DNA of 59,704 nucleotides from Alistipes sp. (GCA_029060215.1 JAIDUK010000038.1:1-59704), one strand, 5' to 3'; positions 1-9,499 are shown, counted from the first letter of the stretch. Notes: generated from the sequence alone by a model not told the origin. Program-made: numbers and translations.

Positions 1-176
<176 letters not shown>

Positions 177-181
<5 letters not shown>

Positions 182-207
182 AAACCGGAAAGAACGTACT
201 ATTTTTG
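177..207 (+). promoter_or_regulatory. Bacteroidetes-type promoter for the HhH gene
   Basis: TTTG at 177-180 is followed after 19 nt by TATTTTTG at 200-207, a full match to the Bacteroidetes sigma-ABfr -33/-7 consensus (TTTG, TAnnTTTG). Transcription would start near 214, which excludes the upstream ATG at 144 and supports 306 as the start of the next gene. Confidence 0.7.
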
Positions 208-305
208 TAGAGAGGGCCATGCGCGCGAGGAAGCGGCGGCCCCCAAACAAGCAAGAGAAACGCAACCACCGCAAGCGGCGAACGAACAACAAAACACGGG
301 CGAAG

Positions 306-1361
306 ATGAAACCGCTATTCACGGAAAGAGAGATACGGGCGGCAGCGATATTCCTGCCGCTGGCGCTGCTGGCACTGGGCTGCCTGCTGCTGGCCCGCCC
401 GAAACCGGACATGGAAGCGGTGCGCAGAGCCGAAGAACGCGCGGAACAAGGCAGGGACACGCTGCGCCCGCGGCCGTTCGACCCGAACACGGTGACCTAC
501 GAACAACTGCGCGCGATGGGGCTGACGCAAACCGAAGCGGCGAGCCTGCTGCGCTACCGCTCCTACGACAAGGTATTCCGGATACCGGAAGATGTGGCGG
601 CGTGCTACGGGATAGACGATTCGCTCTATCGACTGCTGGCCCCGCACATCCGCATAGCCCGCCGCTATGCCAAGACCCCGGAAGGCTACGGCCGAGACCG
701 CAAGATAACGAACCCGATACCGCCCTCGCCGTTCCGGATAGACACGGTGAGCGCCCGCTATCTGCAAGCCATCGGAGCGCTGACCCACCGCCAAGCCCGG
801 ACCTTCGTGAAGTGGCGCGACACCCACCCCATAGCGGACATGGAAGAACTGCGCAAATGCTATGCGATCGACGATTCGGTGGCGCAGGCGCTGGAACCGT
901 ACCTCATATTCGACCAACCCGAACCCGCGGCGCCCCACTACCCGATCGAACTCAACGACGCGGATTCGGCGACCCTTGTACGAGCGGACGGAATCGGCGA
1001 AAAGACCGCGGGCCGGATCGTCCGCTACCGGGAACGGCTGGGCGGCTACGTACGACCGGAACAACTGACGGAAGTGGAAGGAATTACGGAACGCAACTAC
1101 GAAAAGATTTTGCGACAAATTTGCTGCGACAGTTGCAGAATTAAGAAAATTCATATTAACTTTGCGACCTCTGAAGAACTGCGGCGACACCCCTACATGA
1201 CGCCGCCGCTTCTGAGGAAGATACTGAAAACAAGACAGTTGAAAGGAGGCTGGAGCACCCCGGAAGCATTTAACGAAGAAAACGGACTCAAACCCGGAGA
1301 AGCCGCGAGGCTGGCTCCGTATCTGAGTTTTGCGCCCCCGGGCGGTGCCGACGACGAGTAA
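306..1361 (+). CDS. Helix-hairpin-helix (ComEA-like) domain protein
   Basis: A 351-residue protein with a short basic N-terminus, one membrane segment at about residues 11-28 (leucine/alanine rich) and then repeated helix-hairpin-helix units. The clearest HhH is around residues 218-255, with the motif ADGIGEKTAGRIVRYRERLG; related degenerate units with the pattern LxxxGLTxxEAxxLLRYR occur near residues 60-80 and 150-170. HhH repeats of this sort bind DNA non-specifically in ComEA-type proteins. The membrane anchor suggests it faces the periplasm, but a role in DNA uptake is inference. I placed the start at the ATG at 306 because it begins a normal membrane anchor and lies after the predicted transcription start. 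A purine-rich spacer separates it from rpsU. Confidence 0.85.
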   Translation: MKPLFTEREIRAAAIFLPLALLALGCLLLARPKPDMEAVRRAEERAEQGRDTLRPRPFDPNTVTYEQLRAMGLTQTEAASLLRYRSYDKVFRIPEDVAACYGIDDSLYRLLAPHIRIARRYAKTPEGYGRDRKITNPIPPSPFRIDTVSARYLQAIGALTHRQARTFVKWRDTHPIADMEELRKCYAIDDSVAQALEPYLIFDQPEPAAPHYPIELNDADSATLVRADGIGEKTAGRIVRYRERLGGYVRPEQLTEVEGITERNYEKILRQICCDSCRIKKIHINFATSEELRRHPYMTPPLLRKILKTRQLKGGWSTPEAFNEENGLKPGEAARLAPYLSFAPPGGADDE

Positions 1362-1471
1362 ACCGGACCGAAGAGAGGGACAGGGCGAAGAACCCGGGAA
1401 AAGACCGGGAACACCTCCGAAAAAAACGCCCGCGAAACGAAACACGAACAAACTAAAAAAGAGAGAATACT

Positions 1472-1663
1472 ATGATCATCATGCCGGTAAAAGAGGGCGA
1501 AAACATCGAACGCGCTCTGAAGAAATTCAAACGCAAATACGAACGCACGGGGGTGCTGAAGGAACTCCGCCGCCGCCAGTATTTCACCAAACCGTCGGTT
1601 CAGAAACGCGAAGCGATGATGCATGCCGTCTACGTAGAACACATGTACCGCGACGAAGACTAA
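1472..1663 (+). CDS. rpsU: 30S ribosomal protein S21
   Basis: Sixty-three residues with the S21 signature VKEGENIERALKKFKRK at the N-terminus and a basic middle; the C-terminus is acidic (DED), as in other Bacteroidetes S21 proteins, which are also about 63 residues. S21 joins the 30S platform near the anti-Shine-Dalgarno end of 16S rRNA and helps initiation. A second ATG three codons downstream is possible, but the first gives the usual family length. It lies about 110 bp after the HhH gene in a purine-rich spacer without a clear own promoter, and a strong terminator follows. Confidence 0.95.
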   Translation: MIIMPVKEGENIERALKKFKRKYERTGVLKELRRRQYFTKPSVQKREAMMHAVYVEHMYRDED

Positions 1664-1688
1664 GAAAACGCGGCGGACACCGCAACGG

Positions 1689-1729
1689 GCAAGGAATCCT
1701 TGGGAAAAGGGTTCCTTGCTTTTTTTATT
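1689..1729 (+). terminator. Rho-independent terminator after rpsU
   Basis: An 11-bp stem (1689-1699 with 1709-1719, one G-T pair) closes a 9-nt loop and is followed by seven T at 1720-1726. It isolates rpsU from the Sus-like locus downstream. Confidence 0.9.
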
Positions 1730-1822
1730 ATGATCGCCACTGAATTCTAACAGCATCAATTACAATGCGATATATAAACATGCGGATTCCCGCGAAAATG
1801 TAAGGTTCGACCGGGCGGAATA

Positions 1823-1854
1823 TTTGGAAAGCTCGTTTTTATTTATTTTCTTTG
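1823..1854 (+). promoter_or_regulatory. Promoter of the Sus-like locus
   Basis: TTTG at 1823-1826, then 20 nt, then TTTCTTTG at 1847-1854 (one mismatch to TAnnTTTG). Transcription would start near 1861, about 26 nt before the susC start codon. A palindrome (AAGTATTACTT, 1861-1871) sits on the predicted start site, inside a wider inverted repeat CTTTGC (1850-1855)/GCAAAG (1876-1881). The placement suits an operator, but no regulator gene is adjacent. Confidence 0.6.
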
Positions 1855-1886
1855 CAACCTAAGTATTACTTCTAAGCAAAGTACTG

Positions 1887-4838
1887 ATGCAAAAAACCAA
1901 ACTTTTACTCACGCTGCTTGCTCTCGCACTGTGCATCCGCCCCGTAGAGGCACTCGCACAGGGGGGGGGTAAAATCAAGGTGAGCGGCATAGTCACTTCG
2001 GCCGAGGACAAGCAACCTCTGATCGGAGTGAACGTGATTGCGGGAGCCACCACGGGCGTTACGACGCTCGTAGATGGCTCCTATTCTATTTCGGTAGCCG
2101 CGGGCACGCAACTGCTCTTCCAATACATCGGCTACAAGGATGTGACATTCACGGTACCTGCCGGGAGCCCGTCGATAAACTACGACGTGACGCTGGAAAG
2201 CGACTCGCAAGCCCTCGAAGATGTGGTGGTGATCGCCTACGGTGTCCGCAAAAAAGGCTCGGTAGCGGGCTCGGTGTCGACCATCAAGGCCGAAAAGATC
2301 GAAAACACCCCGACGGCCGCCTTCGACCAAGCCCTGCAAGGACAAGTGCCGGGTCTGTCGGTGATGGCCGTATCGGGCGAACCGAGCGAAGCGACGATCA
2401 TGAAGATCCGCGGTGTGAACTCGATAAACTCGGGCACGGCACCGCTCTACATACTTGACGGAGTGGCGATATCGAGCGCCGACTTCAACACGGTCAACCC
2501 GGCCGACATCGAATCGCTGTCGGTGCTCAAAGATGCCTCGTCGACCTCGATCTACGGAGCGCGCGCGGCCAACGGAGTGATCGTCATCACGACCAAACGC
2601 GGCCGAATGGCCGACCGTCCGACGATCAACTATCGGATGCAACTGGGTTTCTCGCAGATAAACCGGCAAAACTGGAATATCATGAACACCGAGGAACGCA
2701 TCCGCTATGAAAAGGAAATAGGCCTGACGACGGGCAAAGACTACGACCGTCTGAGCCAGATCGATGTGAACTGGCTGGATGCGGTCTACAACAAAGCGGC
2801 CCTGCTGCAAGACTACGAACTTTCGGTATCGGGCGCCACGGAGAAGACGAACTACTATGTCTCGGGCGGCTACTACAATCAGGAAGGAACGGCCGTAGGC
2901 TCGGGATTCGAACGCTACTCGCTGCGAGCCAACGTAGAACAACGCGCGGCAAGGTGGCTGAAGATCGGCACCAACACCTCGCTGAACTATCAGGAAATAC
3001 AACGCGCCGACGACGGAGTGGTAACCGTTGTGACGCCGATCTCGGCCTCGCAATTCATGATGCCCTACTGGGACCCGTTCCGTGCCGACGGCTCGATAGC
3101 CTCGATCGAAGACGGCAGCTGGAAAGGACAAGGCCAGAACCCGCTGGAATGGCTGGCCAACAACCCGCTGACGTTCAAGAAATACAAACTGTTCTCCTCG
3201 CTGTTCGCCGAAGCGACCCTGATCGAAGGACTGACCTTCCGCTCGCAATTCAGCATCGACTACTCCCACACGACGGGATTCGGCGTATCCTATCCGGAAT
3301 ACTCGCCCAACCAAGGCGACGGAACGGCCCAACGCAGCTCGACGGACGGCATGGGCCTTCAGATCACCAACACGCTGAACTATGCGTTCCGTGTGGGCGG
3401 CAAACACTCGTTCAACATCCTGCTGGGCCACGAAGGAATCGACTACCACTATGAAGACTTCTCGCTGGTAGCCAGAGGCCAGACGAACAACAAACTGACC
3501 GACATAGCCAACGCGACCCGCGTGACGAGCTGGAACGACACGCTGGACAACGACTACGGATTCCTGTCGTTCTTCGCCCGCGGCGAATACAACTATGACA
3601 ACCGCTACATAGTCGAACTGGCGGCCCGAACCGACGCCTCGTCGCGATTCGGCAAGAACAACCGCTGGGGACGCTTCTGGTCGGTGGGCCTGATGTGGAA
3701 CATGCGCAACGAACGCTTCATGGAAAACGCAGCCCGCTGGCTGACCAATGCGCAGGTACAATTCTCGACGGGAACCTCGGGCAACTCGTCGATCCCCAAC
3801 TATGAACACTTGGCCCTGATCGGCGGCGGCGCCAACTATGTAGGCAACGCAGGCGTAGTACCCATCCAACAAGGCACCGACGGACTGAAGTGGGAAAAAC
3901 CGTGGACGACGAACTTGGGTCTGCACTTCGGATTCTGGAACCGGCTGGATGTGGATCTGGAACTCTACAACAAGAAGACCACGGACATGCTGATGCAAGT
4001 GCCGCAATCGTACTCGGACAACGGCTACGGATTCCGCTGGGACAACGTAGGCGGCATGGTGAACCGCGGAGTAGAACTCACGCTTGCGGGAACGGTGATC
4101 GCCCACAAAGACTTCCTGTGGACGCTCAACGCCACGGTCTCCTACACGAAGAACAAGATCACGGAACTCTACAACGGAGTACGGGAATACGAACTCTCGA
4201 ACACGAGCAAGAAACTGGTGGTGGGCCACGACGTAGGCGAATACTACATCAACCGCTTTGCGGGAGTGAACCCGGCCAACGGCGATGCCCTGTGGTACAC
4301 CAAAGACGGCGAACTGACGACCGAACTGCGCGACGAAGACAAAGTGATGATCGGCAAGAGCATGTATGCCCCGTGGGAAGGCGGATTCGGAACCTCGCTC
4401 TCGTGGAAAGGACTCTCGCTGACGGCCCAGTTCAGCTGGGTGGCCGACCGCTGGATGATCAACAACGACCGCTATTTCAACGAATCGAACGGCCGCTTTG
4501 CGTCGAACAACCAATCGCGCCGCCTGCTGGAACGCTGGAAACAACCGGGCGACGTGACGGACATCCCGCGCCACGGAGTATACACCGAATTCGACTCGCG
4601 CCTGCTGGAAGACGCCTCGTTCCTCCGACTGAAGAACCTGATGCTGAGCTACTCGCTGCCCAAAAACCTGCTGCGCAAGACGCGCGTACTGACCGGAGCG
4701 AGAATCTATGCACAGGCGCAGAACCTGTTCACCTTCACGAAATTCTCGGGTCTGGACCCCGAGAGCCCGTCGAACATCTACGTAGCCCAATACCCTGCGG
4801 CACGCCAATTCACGTTCGGCCTTGACCTTACATTCTAA
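1887..4838 (+). CDS. SusC/RagA-family TonB-linked outer-membrane transporter
   Basis: A 983-residue TonB-dependent beta-barrel that imports the ligand captured by its SusD partner. A signal peptide covers residues 1-24; a carboxypeptidase-regulatory-like domain follows at about 30-115 (VSGIVTSAEDKQPLIGVNV), then a TonB-box-like stretch (DVVVIAYG), a plug domain at about 120-235 (with QVPGL, LYILDG and YGARAANGVIVI motifs) and a barrel ending in phenylalanine. Length and order are normal for the family. A nine-G tract at 1961-1969 lies at the signal-peptide cleavage region (residues Q25-G28). Nine G keep the frame; eight G lead to TGA within seven codons and ten G give TAA immediately. The downstream genes, lacking glycoside hydrolases but including a protease, suggest a peptide or protein ligand, as for RagA. 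Confidence 0.95.
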   Translation: MQKTKLLLTLLALALCIRPVEALAQGGGKIKVSGIVTSAEDKQPLIGVNVIAGATTGVTTLVDGSYSISVAAGTQLLFQYIGYKDVTFTVPAGSPSINYDVTLESDSQALEDVVVIAYGVRKKGSVAGSVSTIKAEKIENTPTAAFDQALQGQVPGLSVMAVSGEPSEATIMKIRGVNSINSGTAPLYILDGVAISSADFNTVNPADIESLSVLKDASSTSIYGARAANGVIVITTKRGRMADRPTINYRMQLGFSQINRQNWNIMNTEERIRYEKEIGLTTGKDYDRLSQIDVNWLDAVYNKAALLQDYELSVSGATEKTNYYVSGGYYNQEGTAVGSGFERYSLRANVEQRAARWLKIGTNTSLNYQEIQRADDGVVTVVTPISASQFMMPYWDPFRADGSIASIEDGSWKGQGQNPLEWLANNPLTFKKYKLFSSLFAEATLIEGLTFRSQFSIDYSHTTGFGVSYPEYSPNQGDGTAQRSSTDGMGLQITNTLNYAFRVGGKHSFNILLGHEGIDYHYEDFSLVARGQTNNKLTDIANATRVTSWNDTLDNDYGFLSFFARGEYNYDNRYIVELAARTDASSRFGKNNRWGRFWSVGLMWNMRNERFMENAARWLTNAQVQFSTGTSGNSSIPNYEHLALIGGGANYVGNAGVVPIQQGTDGLKWEKPWTTNLGLHFGFWNRLDVDLELYNKKTTDMLMQVPQSYSDNGYGFRWDNVGGMVNRGVELTLAGTVIAHKDFLWTLNATVSYTKNKITELYNGVREYELSNTSKKLVVGHDVGEYYINRFAGVNPANGDALWYTKDGELTTELRDEDKVMIGKSMYAPWEGGFGTSLSWKGLSLTAQFSWVADRWMINNDRYFNESNGRFASNNQSRRLLERWKQPGDVTDIPRHGVYTEFDSRLLEDASFLRLKNLMLSYSLPKNLLRKTRVLTGARIYAQAQNLFTFTKFSGLDPESPSNIYVAQYPAARQFTFGLDLTF
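1961..1969 (+). repeat. G9 homopolymer in the susC 5' coding region
   Basis: Nine consecutive G at codons 25-28. Any length change not divisible by three creates a stop at once (ten G: TAA; eight G: TGA a few codons on). I saw no other G tract this long in the window. Such tracts are classical slipped-strand switches in surface genes of other bacteria; switching here is inference. Confidence 0.75.
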
Positions 4839-4853
4839 CAGCGGACCAAGACG

Positions 4854-6392
4854 ATGAAAAACATGTTACGATATATAAGAATCTGCACGGCGCTCGCTGT
4901 ACTTCTGGGCGCGACGGCCTGTCTGGAGAAATATCCGGCGCAGTCGATCCCCGAAAAAGAGGCCATGCAGAACTACAACGATGCCGAACAACACTTGGTG
5001 GGCATCTACTCGAGCCTGAAAAGCGGAGCCCTCTACACGGGCTACCTGACGCTGCTGCCCGACATCCAGAGCGATCTGGTCTATGCGGTGGAAGGCAACA
5101 GCAACACCTACGGCGACTACTGGCAGTGGACCGTCCGCTCGACCGCATCCGAAATCCTGTCGGTCTACGGCTCGCTCTACACGGTCATCGGCGACTGCAA
5201 CTTCTTTCTGGACCGCATCGATGCGGTGAAGGCGGCGGAAACCGACGACGAAAAACTCGACGTACTGGACGCCTACACGGGCGAAGTATATGCGATCCGG
5301 GCACTCTGCTACTCGGAACTGCTGAAATGCTTCTGCAAAGCCTACGACCCGGCGACGGCCGACCAAGAACCGGGAGTAGTCCTGCGGACGAAGTATTTTG
5401 AAAAAGAACCCGTACGCCGGGCCACGCTCCGCGACTCGTACGACTTCGTACTGCAAAACCTTGCCAAAGCAGAAGAACTGCTGTCGGACGAAGACAGCGA
5501 AAACGCCGCGAACGCCGTATTCTTCACGCTGGCGGCAGCCGAAGCACTCCATGCGCGAGTAGCCCTCTACATGCAAGACTGGGAGACGGCCATCGAATAC
5601 TCGTCGAAACTCATCGACGAACGCAGCCACCTTTTCGAACTGGCCGACGCCAAGACGGCGATCACGTCGGACGGCCTGACGTGGTTCGACTACATGTGGT
5701 TCTACGACCAAAGCCCGGAAGTGATCTTCCGAGTAGGCCTGCTGTCGACCGACTCGACGGGAGCGCTGGGCTCGGTATTCCTGAGCTTCAACCGAGACTA
5801 CACCTATTTCTATCCGGACTTCGTACCGGCGCAATGGGTGCTCAACGCCTACGACAACAACGACCAGCGCTACGCGTCCTACTTTGCGGACAAGAACAAC
5901 GGCATCGTAATCGGCTATGGCAACGGAATGGAATGGCCCCTGCTGGTGAAATACTACGGCAACCGCAACTTCATCCAAAGCTACATATACCACATATCGA
6001 TGCCCAAGGTATTCCGACTGGCGGAACAATACCTGATCCGTGCGGAAGCCTACTGCAACCTGCCCACGCCCAACTACACGGCAGCGAGCAAGGACCTGAC
6101 GACCCTGCGCCAGACCCGCTACGCCTCGGGCGGCACGCTGAACGTGACGCAAGCCAACTGGCTGGAACAGATATCCAACGAACGTGTGCGCGAACTCTAC
6201 ATGGAAGGATTCCGCCTGCACGACCTCAAACGCTGGGGCATGGGATTCGAACGCCAGAAACAAAGTTTCGCGCAAAACGAAGGCAGCACGCTGAAGATCG
6301 AGGGCGACGACCCGCGGATGGTATGGCCCATCCCGCAGCACGAACTGGAAGCCCCGGGCTCGGAGATCGAACCCAACGAGAGCAACAACTAA
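4854..6392 (+). CDS. SusD/RagB-family outer-membrane lipoprotein
   Basis: A 512-residue surface lipoprotein that caps SusC and binds the nutrient. The signal peptide ends in a lipobox with Cys23 (GATAC), followed by LEKYP, a typical SusD start. The N-terminal TPR-like helices (YNDAEQHLVGIYSSL) and the C-terminal SusD family region with the closing motif ERVRELYMEGFRLHDLKRWG near residue 450 are clear. It begins 15 bp after susC and is surely co-transcribed. Ligand cannot be read from the sequence. Confidence 0.95.
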   Translation: MKNMLRYIRICTALAVLLGATACLEKYPAQSIPEKEAMQNYNDAEQHLVGIYSSLKSGALYTGYLTLLPDIQSDLVYAVEGNSNTYGDYWQWTVRSTASEILSVYGSLYTVIGDCNFFLDRIDAVKAAETDDEKLDVLDAYTGEVYAIRALCYSELLKCFCKAYDPATADQEPGVVLRTKYFEKEPVRRATLRDSYDFVLQNLAKAEELLSDEDSENAANAVFFTLAAAEALHARVALYMQDWETAIEYSSKLIDERSHLFELADAKTAITSDGLTWFDYMWFYDQSPEVIFRVGLLSTDSTGALGSVFLSFNRDYTYFYPDFVPAQWVLNAYDNNDQRYASYFADKNNGIVIGYGNGMEWPLLVKYYGNRNFIQSYIYHISMPKVFRLAEQYLIRAEAYCNLPTPNYTAASKDLTTLRQTRYASGGTLNVTQANWLEQISNERVRELYMEGFRLHDLKRWGMGFERQKQSFAQNEGSTLKIEGDDPRMVWPIPQHELEAPGSEIEPNESNN

Positions 6393-6415
6393 GCAACGAA
6401 ACCAACAGACGAAGC

Positions 6416-7330
6416 ATGAAACGAATCATAACGGCAATGATGGCTGCGGGAATTGCAGCCGCCTTTGCACCGGGGTGCGATCAGGAACACACGCTCTACG
6501 CAGATGCGGAGTATGTGATGTTCGCCGACACGATGTCGGTGCACATGGTACCCGACGATGCGGACTACTATTTTCCGGTGAAGGTAGCCGCGACCACAGC
6601 GTGCGACTACGACCGCACGCTGGGCGTGGAGATCATCGACAAAGGGAGCAAAGCCATCGAAGGGGTGCACTACCGCCTGAAATCGAACACGGTAACGATA
6701 CCGGCGGGAAAACTTGCCACGGAAGTACTGGTGCACGGCTACTATGACCAACTGGAAAGAGCCGACACGCTGAACTTCCGCCTGCGGCTGGTGATGCCGG
6801 AACAACTGGAATGGGGATTCTACGGCAACGGCACCCATGTGAAGATGGTGAAGAGCTGCCCCTTCGTACTGGAAGAATACACGGGCTGGTGCTTGGCGAC
6901 GTCGCTGTTCCTGCGCTCGTATCCGGGCGTGGAAAACACGAGCATACAACGTCTGATCCGCACCGAGAAACACCCGACGCAAGAAAACACGGTGATACTG
7001 AAAAACTGGCTGTTCACGGGCTACGATGTAGCGATGCGGTTCGACCCCTCGGACCCGGCCGACCCCAAGGTATCGATGGACGCAGACCAAGTGATCGGCG
7101 ACGAAATGTCGGTATTCGGAATCATCCGGGGCGACAACCGGATCATGGTGGAAACCACCCCGGTCTATGCGTCGGTCTACAACGCGTGCGGCCATTTCGT
7201 AACTCTCTGGGCCAACTTCTATGTGAAGAATCTGGGCACGCCCGTAGGCTCGGTAGGCGTATTCTACAATGTGATGGAGTGGATCAGCGACGAAGAAGCC
7301 GACCGTCTGCAACGCGAAGAAGGCATGTAA
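6416..7330 (+). CDS. Calx-beta/DUF4843-like surface lipoprotein
   Basis: A 304-residue lipoprotein with a lipobox at Cys21 (FAPGC). Residues about 60-130 have the pattern of DUF4843/calx-beta-like domains in Sus loci: VEIIDKGSKAIEGVHY, an IPAGK turn and an LNFRLRL strand. These proteins are often the third gene after susC-susD and are thought to be surface-exposed binding or scaffold proteins. An upstream ATG in the same frame lies inside susD and has no signal peptide, so I chose the ATG at 6416, 23 bp after susD. Ligand is unknown; the exact DUF assignment is from memory. Confidence 0.8.
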   Translation: MKRIITAMMAAGIAAAFAPGCDQEHTLYADAEYVMFADTMSVHMVPDDADYYFPVKVAATTACDYDRTLGVEIIDKGSKAIEGVHYRLKSNTVTIPAGKLATEVLVHGYYDQLERADTLNFRLRLVMPEQLEWGFYGNGTHVKMVKSCPFVLEEYTGWCLATSLFLRSYPGVENTSIQRLIRTEKHPTQENTVILKNWLFTGYDVAMRFDPSDPADPKVSMDADQVIGDEMSVFGIIRGDNRIMVETTPVYASVYNACGHFVTLWANFYVKNLGTPVGSVGVFYNVMEWISDEEADRLQREEGM

Positions 7331-7392
7331 TTCGGGAAACTGCAAAAATGCGTTCTCTTTAATTATAGTGTTTAACGAAAAAGTCTGAAATC

Positions 7393-9405
7393 ATGAAAAA
7401 GAACTTTTTGCATTGGGCAATGCTGCTGACCGCAGGTCTGGGCCTTGCACTGGCATCCTGCTCCGACAACAAGGAGGAAGAAGGACCTGCCGGAACCCCC
7501 ATTTTCCCGAAAGCCGTAGAAGCCGAAATCCTGTCCGGCGAAAGCTATACGCTTCCCTTCGAGACCAACATGAAATGGAAGGCCTCGATCCCGGCGAGCA
7601 CCGTATTCTACATCGAAGACGGAGAACACAAGGTACAGACCCTGTCGGGCGAAGCCGGCAAAGGAGAAGTAGTGATCGGAACCTATGAAATAGAGAACTT
7701 CGACGAAGAACACTCGTGCGAAGTGACGCTGACCATAGGCGGAGAATCGCGGGTAGTCGCCACGCTGACGATCACCCAACAAGAACGCTACCTGACGCTG
7801 CGCACCAGCCAAGTAGAAGACGGCGACTTCGTCTACAGCACCGAGGAAGAAGGCCTGAGCTACGCATACAACGAAGAACCGGCGGAGACGATCGACCTCC
7901 AATGGCCGGAAGCACGCTCGGGCTACATGCACCCGATCGTGGTAGAAGCCAACTTCGCATGGCGTCTGGCCGAGAAATCGGAGTGGATTGCCGACGAAGA
8001 CTATCGGGGCGAAGCCGGCCAGAAAGTGGAGATCCTGCTGAAAGGCGACCCGACGAAGTATCCGCTGGACGGCGATCAGGCCGGTAAATTCGTCCTTTGC
8101 GCCCGCAGCAACCCGGAACTCAAGTATGCCTACACGGTGACCATCCCCGCCTGCCGCGACTACTACAACGTATCGGGATTCGTGGCCGAGACGCGCTTCA
8201 ACGCCAAAGGCAAATTCTTCAGCGCGGGCAGCAGCTCGGCCGGAGCATGGGTCGACGGCGGAGCCCACGGCTACATCATGAGCGCCGAAGCTCCCGTCAT
8301 CTTCAAATTTGCCAAAGTAACGGAAATGGGCGGCAACAGCTATCTGGAAGCGAGCGAATCGATGACGAAGTGGCTGAAGATCGAAACCGCCGTATCGGAT
8401 GCCGCCAACGTACTGAAAGATTACCGCTACAACATCACGGTAGAAGAGAACGCAGGAGATGCCCGTGACGCAGTGATCATAGCCCTGCCGGCCTCGGTAG
8501 CAAAGGGTCTCGAAGCTTGGGAGCTTGCCGAAATGGACATCAAGGAAGAATACCAGCAATACATCCTGACGCGTGTGAACCAAGCGGCGAAACCCGACCT
8601 TGTGTCGGCTGTGAACCCCGAGGGTATGGCCGAAGTAGGCGCGGCGCTCGAACCGCTGAATGTCGATGAACAAGGCTGGGTGCTGGAAACGCTCAACGTA
8701 GCGAAAGGCTTCCAGCTGACCTACACCAAACAATGGTCGAACGAAGATTCGACGCTGGAACTGGCTCAGGAATACACCGCATACAAAGCCTATGACTACG
8801 ATCTGAACCTCATGGCGGAATCGGATTCGTGGTTGACGGTACGCAAGGTCAACAACGGCATCGTTATCGACATGGCCCCGTCCAAAGACAAGTGCGGCAA
8901 CAGCTCGCAAATGAGCGAAGGGCTGGCCCATGTAGGCTACGTAGTCTTCGAGGATGCGGAAGGCGCCTTTGTGGTGATCCGCTGCATTTATGACGAAACC
9001 GTGAACCTCGGCGGCAACGAAGGAGCGATCAAGGTTGAATTCCAATACCCGCAATTTGCACCGGCAAACGACGAATCGTCGCTCGAACTGCTGACCTCGG
9101 GTGAGCTCTTCGAGAAGTACAATCCGGGCAATGGAGCTCCGGTATACCACCTGACGTTCCGCAAACCTTATGCGACGCTGTCGGCGCTGAAAGGTCTGCC
9201 GGAGAAGGGTATCTCGAACGCAGACGAATGGCTGTCGTACGAACCGGGCGACGGAACGACCATCATCTCGATGGATTACACCAAACTGCCCGACGGCGAA
9301 AAGACGATGACCAGCAGCATTGTATTCTACGATTCATCGTGGAGTACAGCAGTCGTGCTTGTTTGCACGCTCGACCTGACTTCCTACTCGGAAGACGACG
9401 AATAA
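7393..9405 (+). CDS. Large BACON/DUF5003-like surface lipoprotein
   Basis: A 670-residue lipoprotein with a lipobox at about Cys23 (ALASC). Near residues 40-130 is a BACON-like all-beta unit (TNMKWKASIP, ending TLTITQQE); the middle and C-terminal parts contain further beta-rich segments resembling DUF5003-type proteins of Bacteroidales. There is no catalytic motif I recognise. Position in the operon, between the calx-beta lipoprotein and the LRR proteins, suggests a substrate-binding or spacer role at the cell surface. A 62-bp AT-rich gap precedes it and a GC-rich hairpin follows at 9417-9451. Confidence 0.75.
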   Translation: MKKNFLHWAMLLTAGLGLALASCSDNKEEEGPAGTPIFPKAVEAEILSGESYTLPFETNMKWKASIPASTVFYIEDGEHKVQTLSGEAGKGEVVIGTYEIENFDEEHSCEVTLTIGGESRVVATLTITQQERYLTLRTSQVEDGDFVYSTEEEGLSYAYNEEPAETIDLQWPEARSGYMHPIVVEANFAWRLAEKSEWIADEDYRGEAGQKVEILLKGDPTKYPLDGDQAGKFVLCARSNPELKYAYTVTIPACRDYYNVSGFVAETRFNAKGKFFSAGSSSAGAWVDGGAHGYIMSAEAPVIFKFAKVTEMGGNSYLEASESMTKWLKIETAVSDAANVLKDYRYNITVEENAGDARDAVIIALPASVAKGLEAWELAEMDIKEEYQQYILTRVNQAAKPDLVSAVNPEGMAEVGAALEPLNVDEQGWVLETLNVAKGFQLTYTKQWSNEDSTLELAQEYTAYKAYDYDLNLMAESDSWLTVRKVNNGIVIDMAPSKDKCGNSSQMSEGLAHVGYVVFEDAEGAFVVIRCIYDETVNLGGNEGAIKVEFQYPQFAPANDESSLELLTSGELFEKYNPGNGAPVYHLTFRKPYATLSALKGLPEKGISNADEWLSYEPGDGTTIISMDYTKLPDGEKTMTSSIVFYDSSWSTAVVLVCTLDLTSYSEDDE

Positions 9406-9416
9406 CCGACGAAACG

Positions 9417-9451
9417 AAGCGCCCCCGGCACCGAGGGGTACGGGGGCGCTT
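9417..9451 (+). terminator. Intra-operon hairpin (attenuator or processing site)
   Basis: An 11-bp perfect stem (AAGCGCCCCCG at 9417-9427 with its complement at 9441-9451) and a 13-nt loop, 12 bp after a stop codon. Only TTTC follows, so it is a poor intrinsic terminator; it may reduce read-through or protect the upstream mRNA. Confidence 0.5.
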
Positions 9452-9499
9452 TCAACAACAAGCTATAATTAACGGAGAACCTATCACAAGTTTTTGAAG

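Noticed and set aside
1730..1886. Invertible promoter upstream of susC
   Set aside because: Inverted repeats here are 6-11 bp and too close together; no recombinase gene is near.
1905..4808. A 967-codon open frame antisense to susC
   Set aside because: It mirrors susC almost exactly, is rich in Arg, Val and His as expected of a reverse-complement shadow, and has no domain motif. The absence of TTA, CTA and TCA triplets in GC-rich genes explains it.
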